Source of the DNA: Collinsella sp.
Lineage (GTDB): Bacteria > Actinomycetota > Coriobacteriia > Coriobacteriales > Coriobacteriaceae
Direction of reading: 5' to 3'
Assembly: GCA_018382295.1 (NCBI GenBank)
Contig: JAGZQF010000048.1
Coordinates: forward strand, 1-7,708
DNA: 7,708 bases
The position numbers and the translations under genes were made by a program. This document shows positions 1 through 6,117 of this stretch, piece after piece. How positions within the stretch are numbered: position 1 is the first letter of the stretch; every line of letters starts with the position of its first letter. A model generated the notes under the pieces. The model was given only the letters and a program-made list of their open reading frames with translations. It searched no databases and had not been told where the DNA came from.

Positions 1-41
1 TCGAAGGTGAGCGGGCGATACTTTCGGTACAACGATTCCAT
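1..41 (-). CDS. dnaX: DNA polymerase III gamma/tau subunit, N-terminal 13 codons only (partial)
   Basis: Read on the minus strand, an ATG at 41..39 opens a frame translating as MESLYRKYRPLTF, cut by the window edge. The LYRKYRP-x-x-F string is the hallmark N-terminus of the bacterial DnaX clamp-loader ATPase, where it precedes the nucleotide-binding domain. A strong Shine-Dalgarno (GGGGGAG on the minus strand, 53..47) sits 5 nt before the ATG, so the start is well supported. Clamp-loader gamma/tau loads the sliding clamp and organises the replisome. The gene is transcribed away from the rest of the window and shares its upstream region (42-157) with the plus-strand gene at 158. Only 13 codons are visible, so nothing can be said about domain integrity. 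The identification rests on this short motif plus the ribosome binding site. Confidence 0.85.
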   Translation of the reverse strand, partial: MESLYRKYRPLTF

Positions 42-157
42 GGGTGCTCCCCCGGGTATACTGAGTCTTGTTGCCGCGGCGGCCATGCGGTCGCACGGCA
101 TACTGCATTCCATAATAACCCGTACGGCGAGCCCGCCGCGATAGGAGTCCAAAGAGC
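42..157. promoter_or_regulatory. Divergent intergenic control region between dnaX and the YcxB-like gene
   Basis: These 116 bases separate two divergent starts and must hold promoters for at least one of them. On the plus strand, two hexamers match the -10 consensus at 5 of 6 positions: TATACT at 57-62 and CATAAT at 111-116. On the minus strand, TATTAT (117..112) overlaps the second one and also matches 5 of 6, so one AT patch could serve both directions. I found no convincing -35 at the right distance for any of them. An 8-bp inverted repeat (CGCGGCGG 75-82 and CCGCCGCG 133-140) flanks the AT patch but may be chance in GC-rich DNA. The plus-strand gene has an AGGAG at 143-147, 10 nt before its ATG. 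Confidence 0.35.
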
Positions 158-874
158 ATGGCAGACGCAGAGAGCAACCTCGTTCCCTCCGAAGCAGCCG
201 ACCAGGTCGAGGTCGCGCTCGAGGAGCAGGCCGCAGCCGATGACGGCATCCTGTACCTCAACGAGTACCAGTACGAAAACGACCTCGTCACCGACTTCGC
301 CCGCCTGGTCGCCTCGCCCAGGCGTCGCGGCTCGCTGTATGTCGCCGCGGCAATTGCCGCGCTTATCGGCATCGGCATGTTGGTGGCCGGCGGCAACTGG
401 ATCAAGTTTGGCGTCGTGCTGATCGTATTCGGCGCCTTTTTGGCCTGGTGGAGCAAGAACCTGCACCACACGCTCGCCCGCGACTTTATCGACGCCGTCG
501 AGGCCGACAAGTCCATGGGCGGCCGCTACCGCCGCGTCGCCGCCAACGAGAACGGTCTGATGGTATGGGGCAAGAGCGGCAAGTCGCAGTTCTTCCCGTT
601 TGAGAAGCTCGACCACGTGCTCGACGGCGAGCGCATCTTTGTAGCCATGTTCGCCGACCAGGGCGTGACGATCCCCAAGGACACCTTCGTCCGTGGCGAT
701 GCCGAGCAGTTTGGCTCCTTCCTCAAGGCGCGCATCAACAAAAAACTCCGCATTGAGACCAAACGCAAGAAGATGAAGGCCGAGAAGGCCGCCGCCGAGG
801 CCAAGCAGGGCGACAAGCCCCAGGAGACCAAAGGCAAGCAGCGCAAGCAGAAGAAGAACAGGAAGAAGCGCTAA
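158..874 (+). CDS. Two-helix membrane protein with YcxB-like domain and Lys/Arg-rich tail
   Basis: A 238-residue protein of unknown function. Residues 1-50 form an acidic cytoplasmic lead-in. Two hydrophobic helices at about 60-77 and 82-98 form a hairpin. Residues about 103-195 resemble the YcxB-like C-terminal domain (a small PH-like fold following paired helices), including a terminal 'IPKDTF' strand and a helix ending 'FGSFLKAR'. The last ~48 residues (about 190-238) are extremely rich in Lys and Arg, with Glu, Gln and Ala between them; this looks disordered or helical and could contact nucleic acid or acidic phospholipids (inference). The ATG at 158 has an AGGAG at 143-147. The gene is separated from the kinase operon by 144 bases with a candidate promoter, so it is probably a separate transcription unit. 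YcxB-like proteins have no well-established role; the family assignment is by fold pattern and is moderate. Confidence 0.72.
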   Translation: MADAESNLVPSEAADQVEVALEEQAAADDGILYLNEYQYENDLVTDFARLVASPRRRGSLYVAAAIAALIGIGMLVAGGNWIKFGVVLIVFGAFLAWWSKNLHHTLARDFIDAVEADKSMGGRYRRVAANENGLMVWGKSGKSQFFPFEKLDHVLDGERIFVAMFADQGVTIPKDTFVRGDAEQFGSFLKARINKKLRIETKRKKMKAEKAAAEAKQGDKPQETKGKQRKQKKNRKKR

Positions 875-1018
875 GGCCAAACCAGACAGGCAGCCTCGCA
901 TCCCGCTATCCTCCCCATGCACCCGAGCGTGCTACACTAGCAGCATCTATGCCACCGCGAACGGCTCGGCTCCGCGCCCGCCACTCGCAAACGAACTTTA
1001 AACGCACGAGGGTTGGCC
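875..1018 (+). promoter_or_regulatory. Intergenic region upstream of the kinase operon with candidate extended -10
   Basis: The region holds TGCTACACT at 930-938, which reads as an extended -10 element (TG-n-TACACT; the hexamer 933-938 matches TATAAT at 4 of 6). No -35 is recognisable 16-18 bases upstream, which extended -10 promoters can tolerate. The expected start near 945 would leave a leader of about 75 bases before the kinase ATG. The same bases form a perfect 5-bp inverted repeat, TGCTA-CAC-TAGCA (930-942), so an operator or a small hairpin is an alternative reading. I see no rho-independent terminator (stem plus T-run) after the preceding gene's stop at 872-874. Confidence 0.4.
1008..1012 (+). 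promoter_or_regulatory. Ribosome binding site that fixes the kinase start
   Basis: GAGGG lies 6 nt before the ATG at 1019 but directly abuts the in-frame TTG at 1013 with no spacer. This spacing supports ATG 1019 rather than TTG 1013 as the start of the kinase, shortening the protein by two residues. Confidence 0.7.
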
Positions 1019-2872
1019 ATGCCGCTTTTCTCGCAACATACCGCCCGGTTCTCGCCGGACGTTCCTTTGGAGGGCACCAGCTCTCGCGAGCTGCTCAAGC
1101 GGTACCAGCCGCTCGAGACACTTGCGACCGGCGGTTTTGGCTCCATCGAGATCTGCCGCGACACGCACCTGCGCCGCCGCGTCGCCATTAAGCGCATTCC
1201 CCTTATCAACGGCGCCGGCATGCCCGCCAGCGACATCATGGATGTCCTGCGCGAGGCGCACACTGCCGCCATGCTTCAACATCCTAATATCGTGCAGGTC
1301 ATCGACTTTACGCACGACACCGCCTATGCCTACCTGGTCATGGAGTATGTCGACGGTATGTCGTTGGCCGAGTTTTTGCATCGCGTGGACGGCCACTCAC
1401 TTACCTTTGACGAGGCCGCGGCCATTGCCGATGCCCTGGGTCAGGCGCTCACCTTCGCCCATAGCAATGGCGTACTCCACCTGGACATTAAGCCCGCCAA
1501 CGTGCTCATCGACCACTCGGGCAATGTAAAGCTCACCGACTTTGGCATGGCGCGACTGTCGTCCGCCGGTGGCTTTGGCGGCTCACGCGGCGGCACCATC
1601 GGCTACATGCCGCCCGAGCAGCTCGATATCGAGACCGGCACGGTCGACGAGCGCGCCGATGTCTTTGCCCTCGCCTGTGTGATCTACGAGGGCCTGTGCG
1701 GCAGCGCTCCCTTTATGGCGGCCACGCCCGCCGACTCGCTCGACCGCATCATCGGCGGCGCCACCTATCCCAGCGAGCTGATACCACACTTCCCCCCGGG
1801 AGCCGAGGCCGCGCTCATGAGCGCGCTCTCCCCCATGCCGCAGGACCGCCCCAACAGCATCGAGGCATTTTGCGACCAGCTCCTTGCCGGTCTGGGCAGC
1901 GTACGCGAGGGCCGTCGCAGCCTGGAGCAAATGGTTGGCGAGCTTTCGGATGACGAGCAGGAGCTCGACGATATCGAGCCGTCGCACTACGAGGACGACG
2001 CCATCGAGGTCGACCCCGCACTCGGCTGGGCGGGCACGCGCTGGAGCCATGCGCGCGACTACACCATGCGCACTATCTCGGCGCTAACGTGCGGCACCTT
2101 TAGCTTTTTACTGATGCAAACGGCCGGGGTCGCGGCGCTTCCCGGCCTGGTCATTGCGGCCATCGCGATCGGAGCGGCGGCTGGCCTGGCCCCCCAGATT
2201 GGCTCGGCCATCTCGGCTGTGGGCTTTTTGGTGCTCATGGCCAACGCCACCATGCAGGCACAGGGCATCCTGTCGATGCTGCCCGTCGCGGTGATCTTTG
2301 CCGCCGCCATGTCCGGTTGGTGGATCGCCTGGGGTCGCACCGAGACTGCCACGAGCGCCACGCTCACCTGTGCACTCGCGCTTGGCTGTCTGACCGGCAA
2401 TACCTTCCTGGCAGCTGGGGTCGCCGCCGGCGTCGCGTCATTTTGGCTCGGCCCGGCAAGCGCCGCCGCGGCAACGGGCATGGGCGCGCTTTTTGCCCGT
2501 CTGGCCACGGTCGCGCTTTCAGCCGGAGGCGTGCTGGGGCTCGGTAACGTTGCCGCAGCGCTGGGAGACCCGCTCCTTTGGGCTGCCTTTGTGCTGGTCG
2601 CGGCAACTGCCGCAGCGTCATCTGCGCTGCTCAATGCCCATGCCAAGCGTGCCGATCAGGGCTCAAACCTTGCCGCAATCGCCGCCATCGCTGTCACCGG
2701 CATCGGCTGCGCAGCGGCGTCCTGTCTTGCACACCATATGGAAATTGCCAGCCTTGCAGCCGCGGTCGTCGCCAAGGCGGCGGTTGCGGGAACCCTATCC
2801 TCTATAATCGTTGGGATATGCCTATATTTGCTCGGATACCAAAGAACCTATACGGAGAGTGATCTTTCGTGA
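1019..2872 (+). CDS. Membrane-anchored Hanks-type Ser/Thr protein kinase with polytopic C-terminal domain
   Basis: This 617-residue protein phosphorylates Ser/Thr residues using ATP. The kinase domain (about 29-290) shows a glycine loop (ATGGFG, 36-41; the first consensus Gly is Ala), the VAIK lysine K58, the C-helix E79, HLDIKPAN (154-161) with catalytic D156, DFG (174-176), PPE (198-200), the subdomain IX Asp of ADVFAL (D214) and R277. The catalytic loop reads HLD rather than HRD. An acidic linker (about 308-335) leads to about 250 Ala/Gly/Leu-rich residues (350-606) with roughly 9-11 membrane-spanning segments. There are no PASTA repeats or other recognisable extracellular sensor, unlike PknB. 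The gene is first in the operon; its TGA overlaps the next start (GTGA). It is presumably partnered with the PP2C encoded three genes downstream. A TTG two codons upstream is an alternative start but is poorly spaced from the ribosome binding site. Kinase identity is certain; the role of the membrane domain is unknown. Confidence 0.95.
   Translation: MPLFSQHTARFSPDVPLEGTSSRELLKRYQPLETLATGGFGSIEICRDTHLRRRVAIKRIPLINGAGMPASDIMDVLREAHTAAMLQHPNIVQVIDFTHDTAYAYLVMEYVDGMSLAEFLHRVDGHSLTFDEAAAIADALGQALTFAHSNGVLHLDIKPANVLIDHSGNVKLTDFGMARLSSAGGFGGSRGGTIGYMPPEQLDIETGTVDERADVFALACVIYEGLCGSAPFMAATPADSLDRIIGGATYPSELIPHFPPGAEAALMSALSPMPQDRPNSIEAFCDQLLAGLGSVREGRRSLEQMVGELSDDEQELDDIEPSHYEDDAIEVDPALGWAGTRWSHARDYTMRTISALTCGTFSFLLMQTAGVAALPGLVIAAIAIGAAAGLAPQIGSAISAVGFLVLMANATMQAQGILSMLPVAVIFAAAMSGWWIAWGRTETATSATLTCALALGCLTGNTFLAAGVAAGVASFWLGPASAAAATGMGALFARLATVALSAGGVLGLGNVAAALGDPLLWAAFVLVAATAAASSALLNAHAKRADQGSNLAAIAAIAVTGIGCAAASCLAHHMEIASLAAAVVAKAAVAGTLSSIIVGICLYLLGYQRTYTESDLS
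2803..2808 (+). promoter_or_regulatory. Candidate internal -10 (TATAAT) upstream of fhaA
   Basis: A perfect TATAAT lies inside the last 25 codons of the kinase gene, 60 bases before the fhaA start. The bases from about 2801 to 2868 are markedly AT-richer than the surrounding gene. They force codons such as ATA (twice), AGA and CTA, which looks like selection for a non-coding signal. The -35 is weak: TTGCGG at 2784-2789 is only 13 bases upstream, and nothing better sits at 16-18. A start near 2815 would give a leader of about 54 bases. Confidence 0.4.
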
Positions 2873-3882
2873 ACTTCCTGAACATCTTCGAGGACCACGT
2901 GGCCGGCATCTTCGGTGCCACCCGTGCCCCGTTCTCCTTTAAGAAGCTTGCCAAGCAGGCCGCTCGCGACATGGAGGATCAGACTCTGGTGATTAACGGC
3001 GTCAACACGGCGCCGGCACTCTATACCATCCTTATCGCCGCCGACGACGATCCCATGCTCGCCCCGTTCTACCCCGAGCTTTCGCGCGAGGTCCGCGAGT
3101 TTGTGAAGGCGCAGGCCGAAAAGCGCCGCTATGTCTTTGTCGGCGAGCCCCTCGTGCGCTTTATGATCGATCCGCAGCTGCGCGCCGGCAAGTTCTCGGT
3201 CTTTGCCGAGAACGTCGATGCCCCCACGCTCGGCCGCCTGTACGAAGAAGAGCGCGCCTATCAAAACGGCCTGGGCCAGAACAACTCCGCGGCAAGCCGT
3301 GCCGCCAGCGCCCCGCGCGCCGGCCAGCAGCAGTTTGCTGCCCCGCAGCAGCAGCGCCCCGCCGCCATGCCCCAGCAGCAGCCGACGCCTCGCGCCGCCG
3401 CTCCCGACCCGCTTGCCGTGGCAGATCCCTTCGCGCCTAGCGTCCCCGACCCCGCCGCCGCACCCATCCCGGTGCCGCAGACCGTCTCGCGCGACGCGCT
3501 TGCCGGCATGGGCGGAGCCGCCGCGACAGGTGCCGCCGTGGGCCTAGGCGCCGCAGCCGGCATCGCCTCCAACATGGCGAGCACTCGCGCCCCGCAGCGC
3601 CCGCTCGCCCAGCTCGTCGACGTCGTAAGCGGCGAGAGCCATAGCATCACCTCCGCACAGGTGACCATCGGACGCGAGCGCTCAGTTTCCGATATTGCCC
3701 TGCGCGACCCCAACGTGTCGCGCCGCCACGCCCAGCTCATCTTTACGGGCTCGGATTGGTCGATCAAGGACCTCAATTCCACCAACGGCACACTCGTCAA
3801 CAACCGCCGCATTACGCGCTGCCCGCTGCGCAACGGCGATCTGCTGACGTTTGGCCTGAGCACCTTTGAATTTAGGGGATAG
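2869..3882 (+). CDS. fhaA: FhaA-type protein: DUF3662 domain, Gln/Pro/Ala linker, C-terminal FHA domain
   Basis: A 337-residue cytoplasmic phosphothreonine reader. Residues 1-125 match the DUF3662 (FhaA N-terminal) family, starting with the characteristic 'NIFEDHVAGIFG' and containing the 'YTI' and 'VGEPLVRF' strands. Residues 135-245 are a low-complexity linker rich in Ala, Pro and Gln, with three QQQ runs and a Gly/Ala hydrophobic stretch at about 211-236. The FHA domain (about 246-337) has G268-R269, SRRH (284-287) and NSTNGT (303-308), so the residues that contact phosphothreonine (R269, S284, N306) are present. In mycobacteria the homologue binds phosphorylated MurJ/MviN and helps tune peptidoglycan synthesis; a similar role is an inference here. 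The start is GTG at 2869, overlapping the kinase TGA, with GGAGAG at 2854-2859. It is followed after 6 nt by a second FHA gene. Confidence 0.93.
   Translation: MNFLNIFEDHVAGIFGATRAPFSFKKLAKQAARDMEDQTLVINGVNTAPALYTILIAADDDPMLAPFYPELSREVREFVKAQAEKRRYVFVGEPLVRFMIDPQLRAGKFSVFAENVDAPTLGRLYEEERAYQNGLGQNNSAASRAASAPRAGQQQFAAPQQQRPAAMPQQQPTPRAAAPDPLAVADPFAPSVPDPAAAPIPVPQTVSRDALAGMGGAAATGAAVGLGAAAGIASNMASTRAPQRPLAQLVDVVSGESHSITSAQVTIGRERSVSDIALRDPNVSRRHAQLIFTGSDWSIKDLNSTNGTLVNNRRITRCPLRNGDLLTFGLSTFEFRG
3325..3381 (+). repeat. CAG-rich imperfect repeat encoding three QQQ runs in the FhaA linker
   Basis: Three CAGCAGCAG triplet runs, separated by 12-15 bases of Phe/Ala/Pro/Arg/Met codons, encode QQQ at residues 153-155, 160-162 and 169-171. 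This is a simple-sequence tract within the disordered linker. Its length may vary between strains by slippage. Confidence 0.7.
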
Positions 3883-3888
3883 TCGCTT

Positions 3889-4305
3889 ATGAACATCGAT
3901 ATCGTCCTTTTTGCAGGCCGCATCGTCCTGGTCGCCCTGCTCTATATCTTCCTGTTCGCCGTCATGAAGACCGGCGTGGGGCTTGTGCGCGGACAGCGCC
4001 GCGACTCGGCTATCTGGACGATCGATGTGGACAAGGGTCCGCGCGGTATCCGCGGCATCCACGTAGATATGCTCGGCCCCGTCATCGTCGGTCGCTCGCC
4101 ATCTTCGGACATCTGCATCAACGAACCATTCGTCTCGGCCTCGCATGCGCGCTTTTCGCTGCAGGGCCCGGCGCTCATCATCGAGGACCTCAACTCGCTT
4201 AACGGCACGCTCGTCAACGGCCGCCAGCTCGTGGAGCCCGCGACGCTGCGTGAGGGCGACGAAGTCCAGATTGGCGACGTGGTCATGAAGGTGAACCGTC
4301 GATGA
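3889..4305 (+). CDS. fhaB: FhaB-type protein: single N-terminal membrane helix plus FHA domain
   Basis: A 138-residue protein with one N-terminal membrane helix (about 4-26), a short basic linker (34-38) and a C-terminal FHA domain (about 55-138). Phosphothreonine-binding signature residues are G68-R69-S70, S83 and H86 of the 'VSASHARF' strand, and N102/N105-G106-T107 of NSLNGT. The usual Arg of SRxH is Ala84 here, but R69, S83 and N105, the main phosphate and backbone contacts in the family, are present. The architecture and position between fhaA and pstP match mycobacterial FhaB (FipA), which links phosphorylation to the cell-division and cell-wall machinery. AGGGG at 3874-3878 precedes the ATG by 10 nt. 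Its TGA overlaps the next ATG (ATGA, 4302-4305), implying translational coupling to the phosphatase. The membrane helix should place the FHA domain at the inner face of the membrane, beside the kinase and the SEDS-PBP protein. Confidence 0.92.
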   Translation: MNIDIVLFAGRIVLVALLYIFLFAVMKTGVGLVRGQRRDSAIWTIDVDKGPRGIRGIHVDMLGPVIVGRSPSSDICINEPFVSASHARFSLQGPALIIEDLNSLNGTLVNGRQLVEPATLREGDEVQIGDVVMKVNRR

Positions 4306-6101
4306 TCGACGAGGAGAACAAGTCCGCAACTATGACCGAGGCACCGACCGCCGCCACAGCTGCGCCGGCCCACGCCGCTCCGGCGGGCTCCGCACCCGTG
4401 GAGCCCGAGGACACCGTGTTCTCCCTGCCTCTTTCGCATGTAACGCATGATATTTCGGATCTCGCCGATGACGAGGACGAAGAGGATGCCGTAGCGGCGC
4501 CCATCGGCGCACATGCTGCGGACCAGCCCACAGCGCCCGAAGCAACCTCGGCGCCGGCTCACTTTGCAGAGCCCGTCGCCGCGGCAATCAACGAGAGCGC
4601 TGCGGTGTTTGCGGCACCCGAGCCCGCCGCGCCGGCGTTTCCCATAGCCCCGGCATCCGAGGTTGCGCCCGCGTCTACGCCGGCGCCCGAGCCTATAGAC
4701 GTCAGCCCGCAAGACGACGAGTCGACCGCCCGCGTTTCCGAGGAGCCCGACTCCCCGGACACCGGCGATTCCGAATCAAACGCCGAGACCGACACCGTCT
4801 CTCCCGGTGACACCGCCGAGATCGACGTTGCCGCCGTTGAGGCCAAGCTCAAAGACCCCGGCTCGACCATGAGCTTTGAGCCCCTGACCGAGGAGCGCAT
4901 CGAAACCGACTCGACCTATGATGCCGGCACCACCACGCAGCTCATGTGGGGCGCCCGCTCCGACGTTGGCTGCGTGCGCCCTCACAATGAGGATTCCTAC
5001 CTGGTGCAGTCGCCGCTCTTTTGCGTGTGCGATGGCATGGGCGGCCACGCCGCCGGTGAGGTGGCATCCTCCATCGCCGTCGAGACCATCGCCAAGACAG
5101 CCCCGCAGTCTGCCGATGCGGCACGCCTGGCTGCAGCTGTCGAGGCCGCCAACGCCGCTGTGATCGAGGCCGCCTTGAATGGCCTGGGCAAGCCCGGCAT
5201 GGGCTGCACAGCCACCTGCGCCTACATCGAAAACGACACGCTCGCCATCGCCCACGTGGGCGACTCTCGCGCCTATCTGCTCCACGAGGGCACGCTCATC
5301 CGCGTGACCCGCGACCACTCCTACGTGGAGGAGCTCGTGGACGCCGGCGAGATCACGGCAGACGAGGCTCGCGTCCACCCCAACCGTTCGGTCATCACCC
5401 GCGCGCTGGGCTCGGACCCCGCCATGTATGCCGACCACTTCACTCTGCATATCGAGGAAGGCGACCGCCTGATCCTGTGCTCCGACGGCCTTTCGAGCAT
5501 GATTCCCGATAGCGATATCGAGAACATCGCCACTCAGTCCTCAACCGCGCAAATCTGCGTCGACAACCTAGTGGACGCGGCGCTTGCCGCCGGCGGCCAC
5601 GACAACGTGACCGTAGTAGTCGTTGACCTGGTTGACGATGGCGTTATGCGCGAGGCGCAACGCGTGCGTCGCCGCAACGTTACCATCGCCGCCATCCTGG
5701 CCCTCGTCTTTGTGCTGGCAGCTGGCATCTGGGCCTACACGGGTGTCACCGGCTCGTACTACCTGGGTACCTACCAGGGCAATGTCGCCGTCTGGCGCGG
5801 CCTGCCCGGCAAGCCACTCGGACTCAAGCTCCACTGGCTCGAAAGCGAAACCAGCATCAAGCTGTCCGACCTGCCCGAAGACACGCAAAACCGCCTCAAG
5901 GCGGGCATTCCGCAAACAAGTGTTGACGATGCGCAGGACACGATATCCAAGTACCGCCACCAGATCGACGAGGAGCAGACCCGCCAGGTGATCGACGCGC
6001 AAACGATTCGCGACAACACCAATCAGGGATCGACCTCCGAATCAGATTCCGAGAAAACCGCCGAACAGTCCGCCGAGGCCGAAGCCTCCGATAAGAATTA
6101 G
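4302..6101 (+). CDS. pstP: PstP-type PP2C Ser/Thr phosphatase, with long acidic N-terminal extension, TM helix and extracytoplasmic tail
   Basis: A 599-residue metal-dependent (PPM/PP2C) phosphatase expected to reverse Ser/Thr phosphorylation by the linked kinases. Residues 1-210 are low-complexity, acidic and Ala/Pro/Ser/Thr-rich. The catalytic domain (about 215-445) shows RxHNED (R226-D231), DGMGGH (244-249), VGDSR (319-323), SDG (394-396) and GGHDNVTVV (431-439), so metal ligands D231, D244, D395 and D434 are all present. A basic stretch, VRRR (455-458), precedes one membrane helix (about 459-479). The outer tail contains 'YYLGTYQGNVAVWRGLPG' and 'LSDLP', the pattern conserved after the TM helix in actinobacterial PstP; it ends in an acidic, Ser/Glu-rich segment. 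The start is ATG 4302, coupled to fhaB by an ATGA overlap, with AAGGTG at 4288-4293. Mycobacterial PstP begins almost directly with the catalytic domain, so the 210-residue extension is unusual. Confidence 0.95.
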   Translation: MIDEENKSATMTEAPTAATAAPAHAAPAGSAPVEPEDTVFSLPLSHVTHDISDLADDEDEEDAVAAPIGAHAADQPTAPEATSAPAHFAEPVAAAINESAAVFAAPEPAAPAFPIAPASEVAPASTPAPEPIDVSPQDDESTARVSEEPDSPDTGDSESNAETDTVSPGDTAEIDVAAVEAKLKDPGSTMSFEPLTEERIETDSTYDAGTTTQLMWGARSDVGCVRPHNEDSYLVQSPLFCVCDGMGGHAAGEVASSIAVETIAKTAPQSADAARLAAAVEAANAAVIEAALNGLGKPGMGCTATCAYIENDTLAIAHVGDSRAYLLHEGTLIRVTRDHSYVEELVDAGEITADEARVHPNRSVITRALGSDPAMYADHFTLHIEEGDRLILCSDGLSSMIPDSDIENIATQSSTAQICVDNLVDAALAAGGHDNVTVVVVDLVDDGVMREAQRVRRRNVTIAAILALVFVLAAGIWAYTGVTGSYYLGTYQGNVAVWRGLPGKPLGLKLHWLESETSIKLSDLPEDTQNRLKAGIPQTSVDDAQDTISKYRHQIDEEQTRQVIDAQTIRDNTNQGSTSESDSEKTAEQSAEAEASDKN

Positions 6102-6117
6102 AAAGGGAGTGCCGCTT

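Noticed and set aside
75..140. Inverted repeat CGCGGCGG / CCGCCGCG in the divergent region as an operator
   Set aside because: The arms are only 8 bp of G and C, separated by 50 bases, in GC-rich DNA where such matches are common by chance. It is noted in the region entry but not claimed.
875..930. Rho-independent terminator after the YcxB-like gene
   Set aside because: No stable stem followed by a T-run is visible after the stop at 872-874.
1013..1018. TTG at 1013 as kinase start
   Set aside because: The GAGGG ribosome binding site abuts this TTG with no spacer, whereas ATG 1019 is 6 nt away. The two extra residues are therefore unlikely to be translated.
949..1191. Possible small plus-strand gene starting at ATG 949 upstream of the kinase
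   Set aside because: It overlaps the kinase glycine loop region in another frame, lacks a Shine-Dalgarno, and its Arg/Ala/Pro-rich translation matches nothing. A leader peptide cannot be excluded, but there is no support for one.
2059..2646. Minus-strand open frame (195 codons) opposite the kinase membrane domain
   Set aside because: It mirrors Ala/Gly-rich codons of the sense gene, has no recognisable domain and no good ribosome binding site, and lies wholly inside a real gene.
3261..3923. Long minus-strand open frame (220 codons) opposite fhaA
   Set aside because: It is antisense to a clearly conserved DUF3662+FHA gene; its translation is low-complexity and matches no family. Such frames arise from GC-biased codon use.
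3682..4712. Overlapping minus-strand open frames opposite the FHA and phosphatase genes
   Set aside because: The sense strand encodes intact FHA signatures and the phosphatase N-terminus; the antisense products are rich in Arg, Cys and Gly and look like frame shadows.
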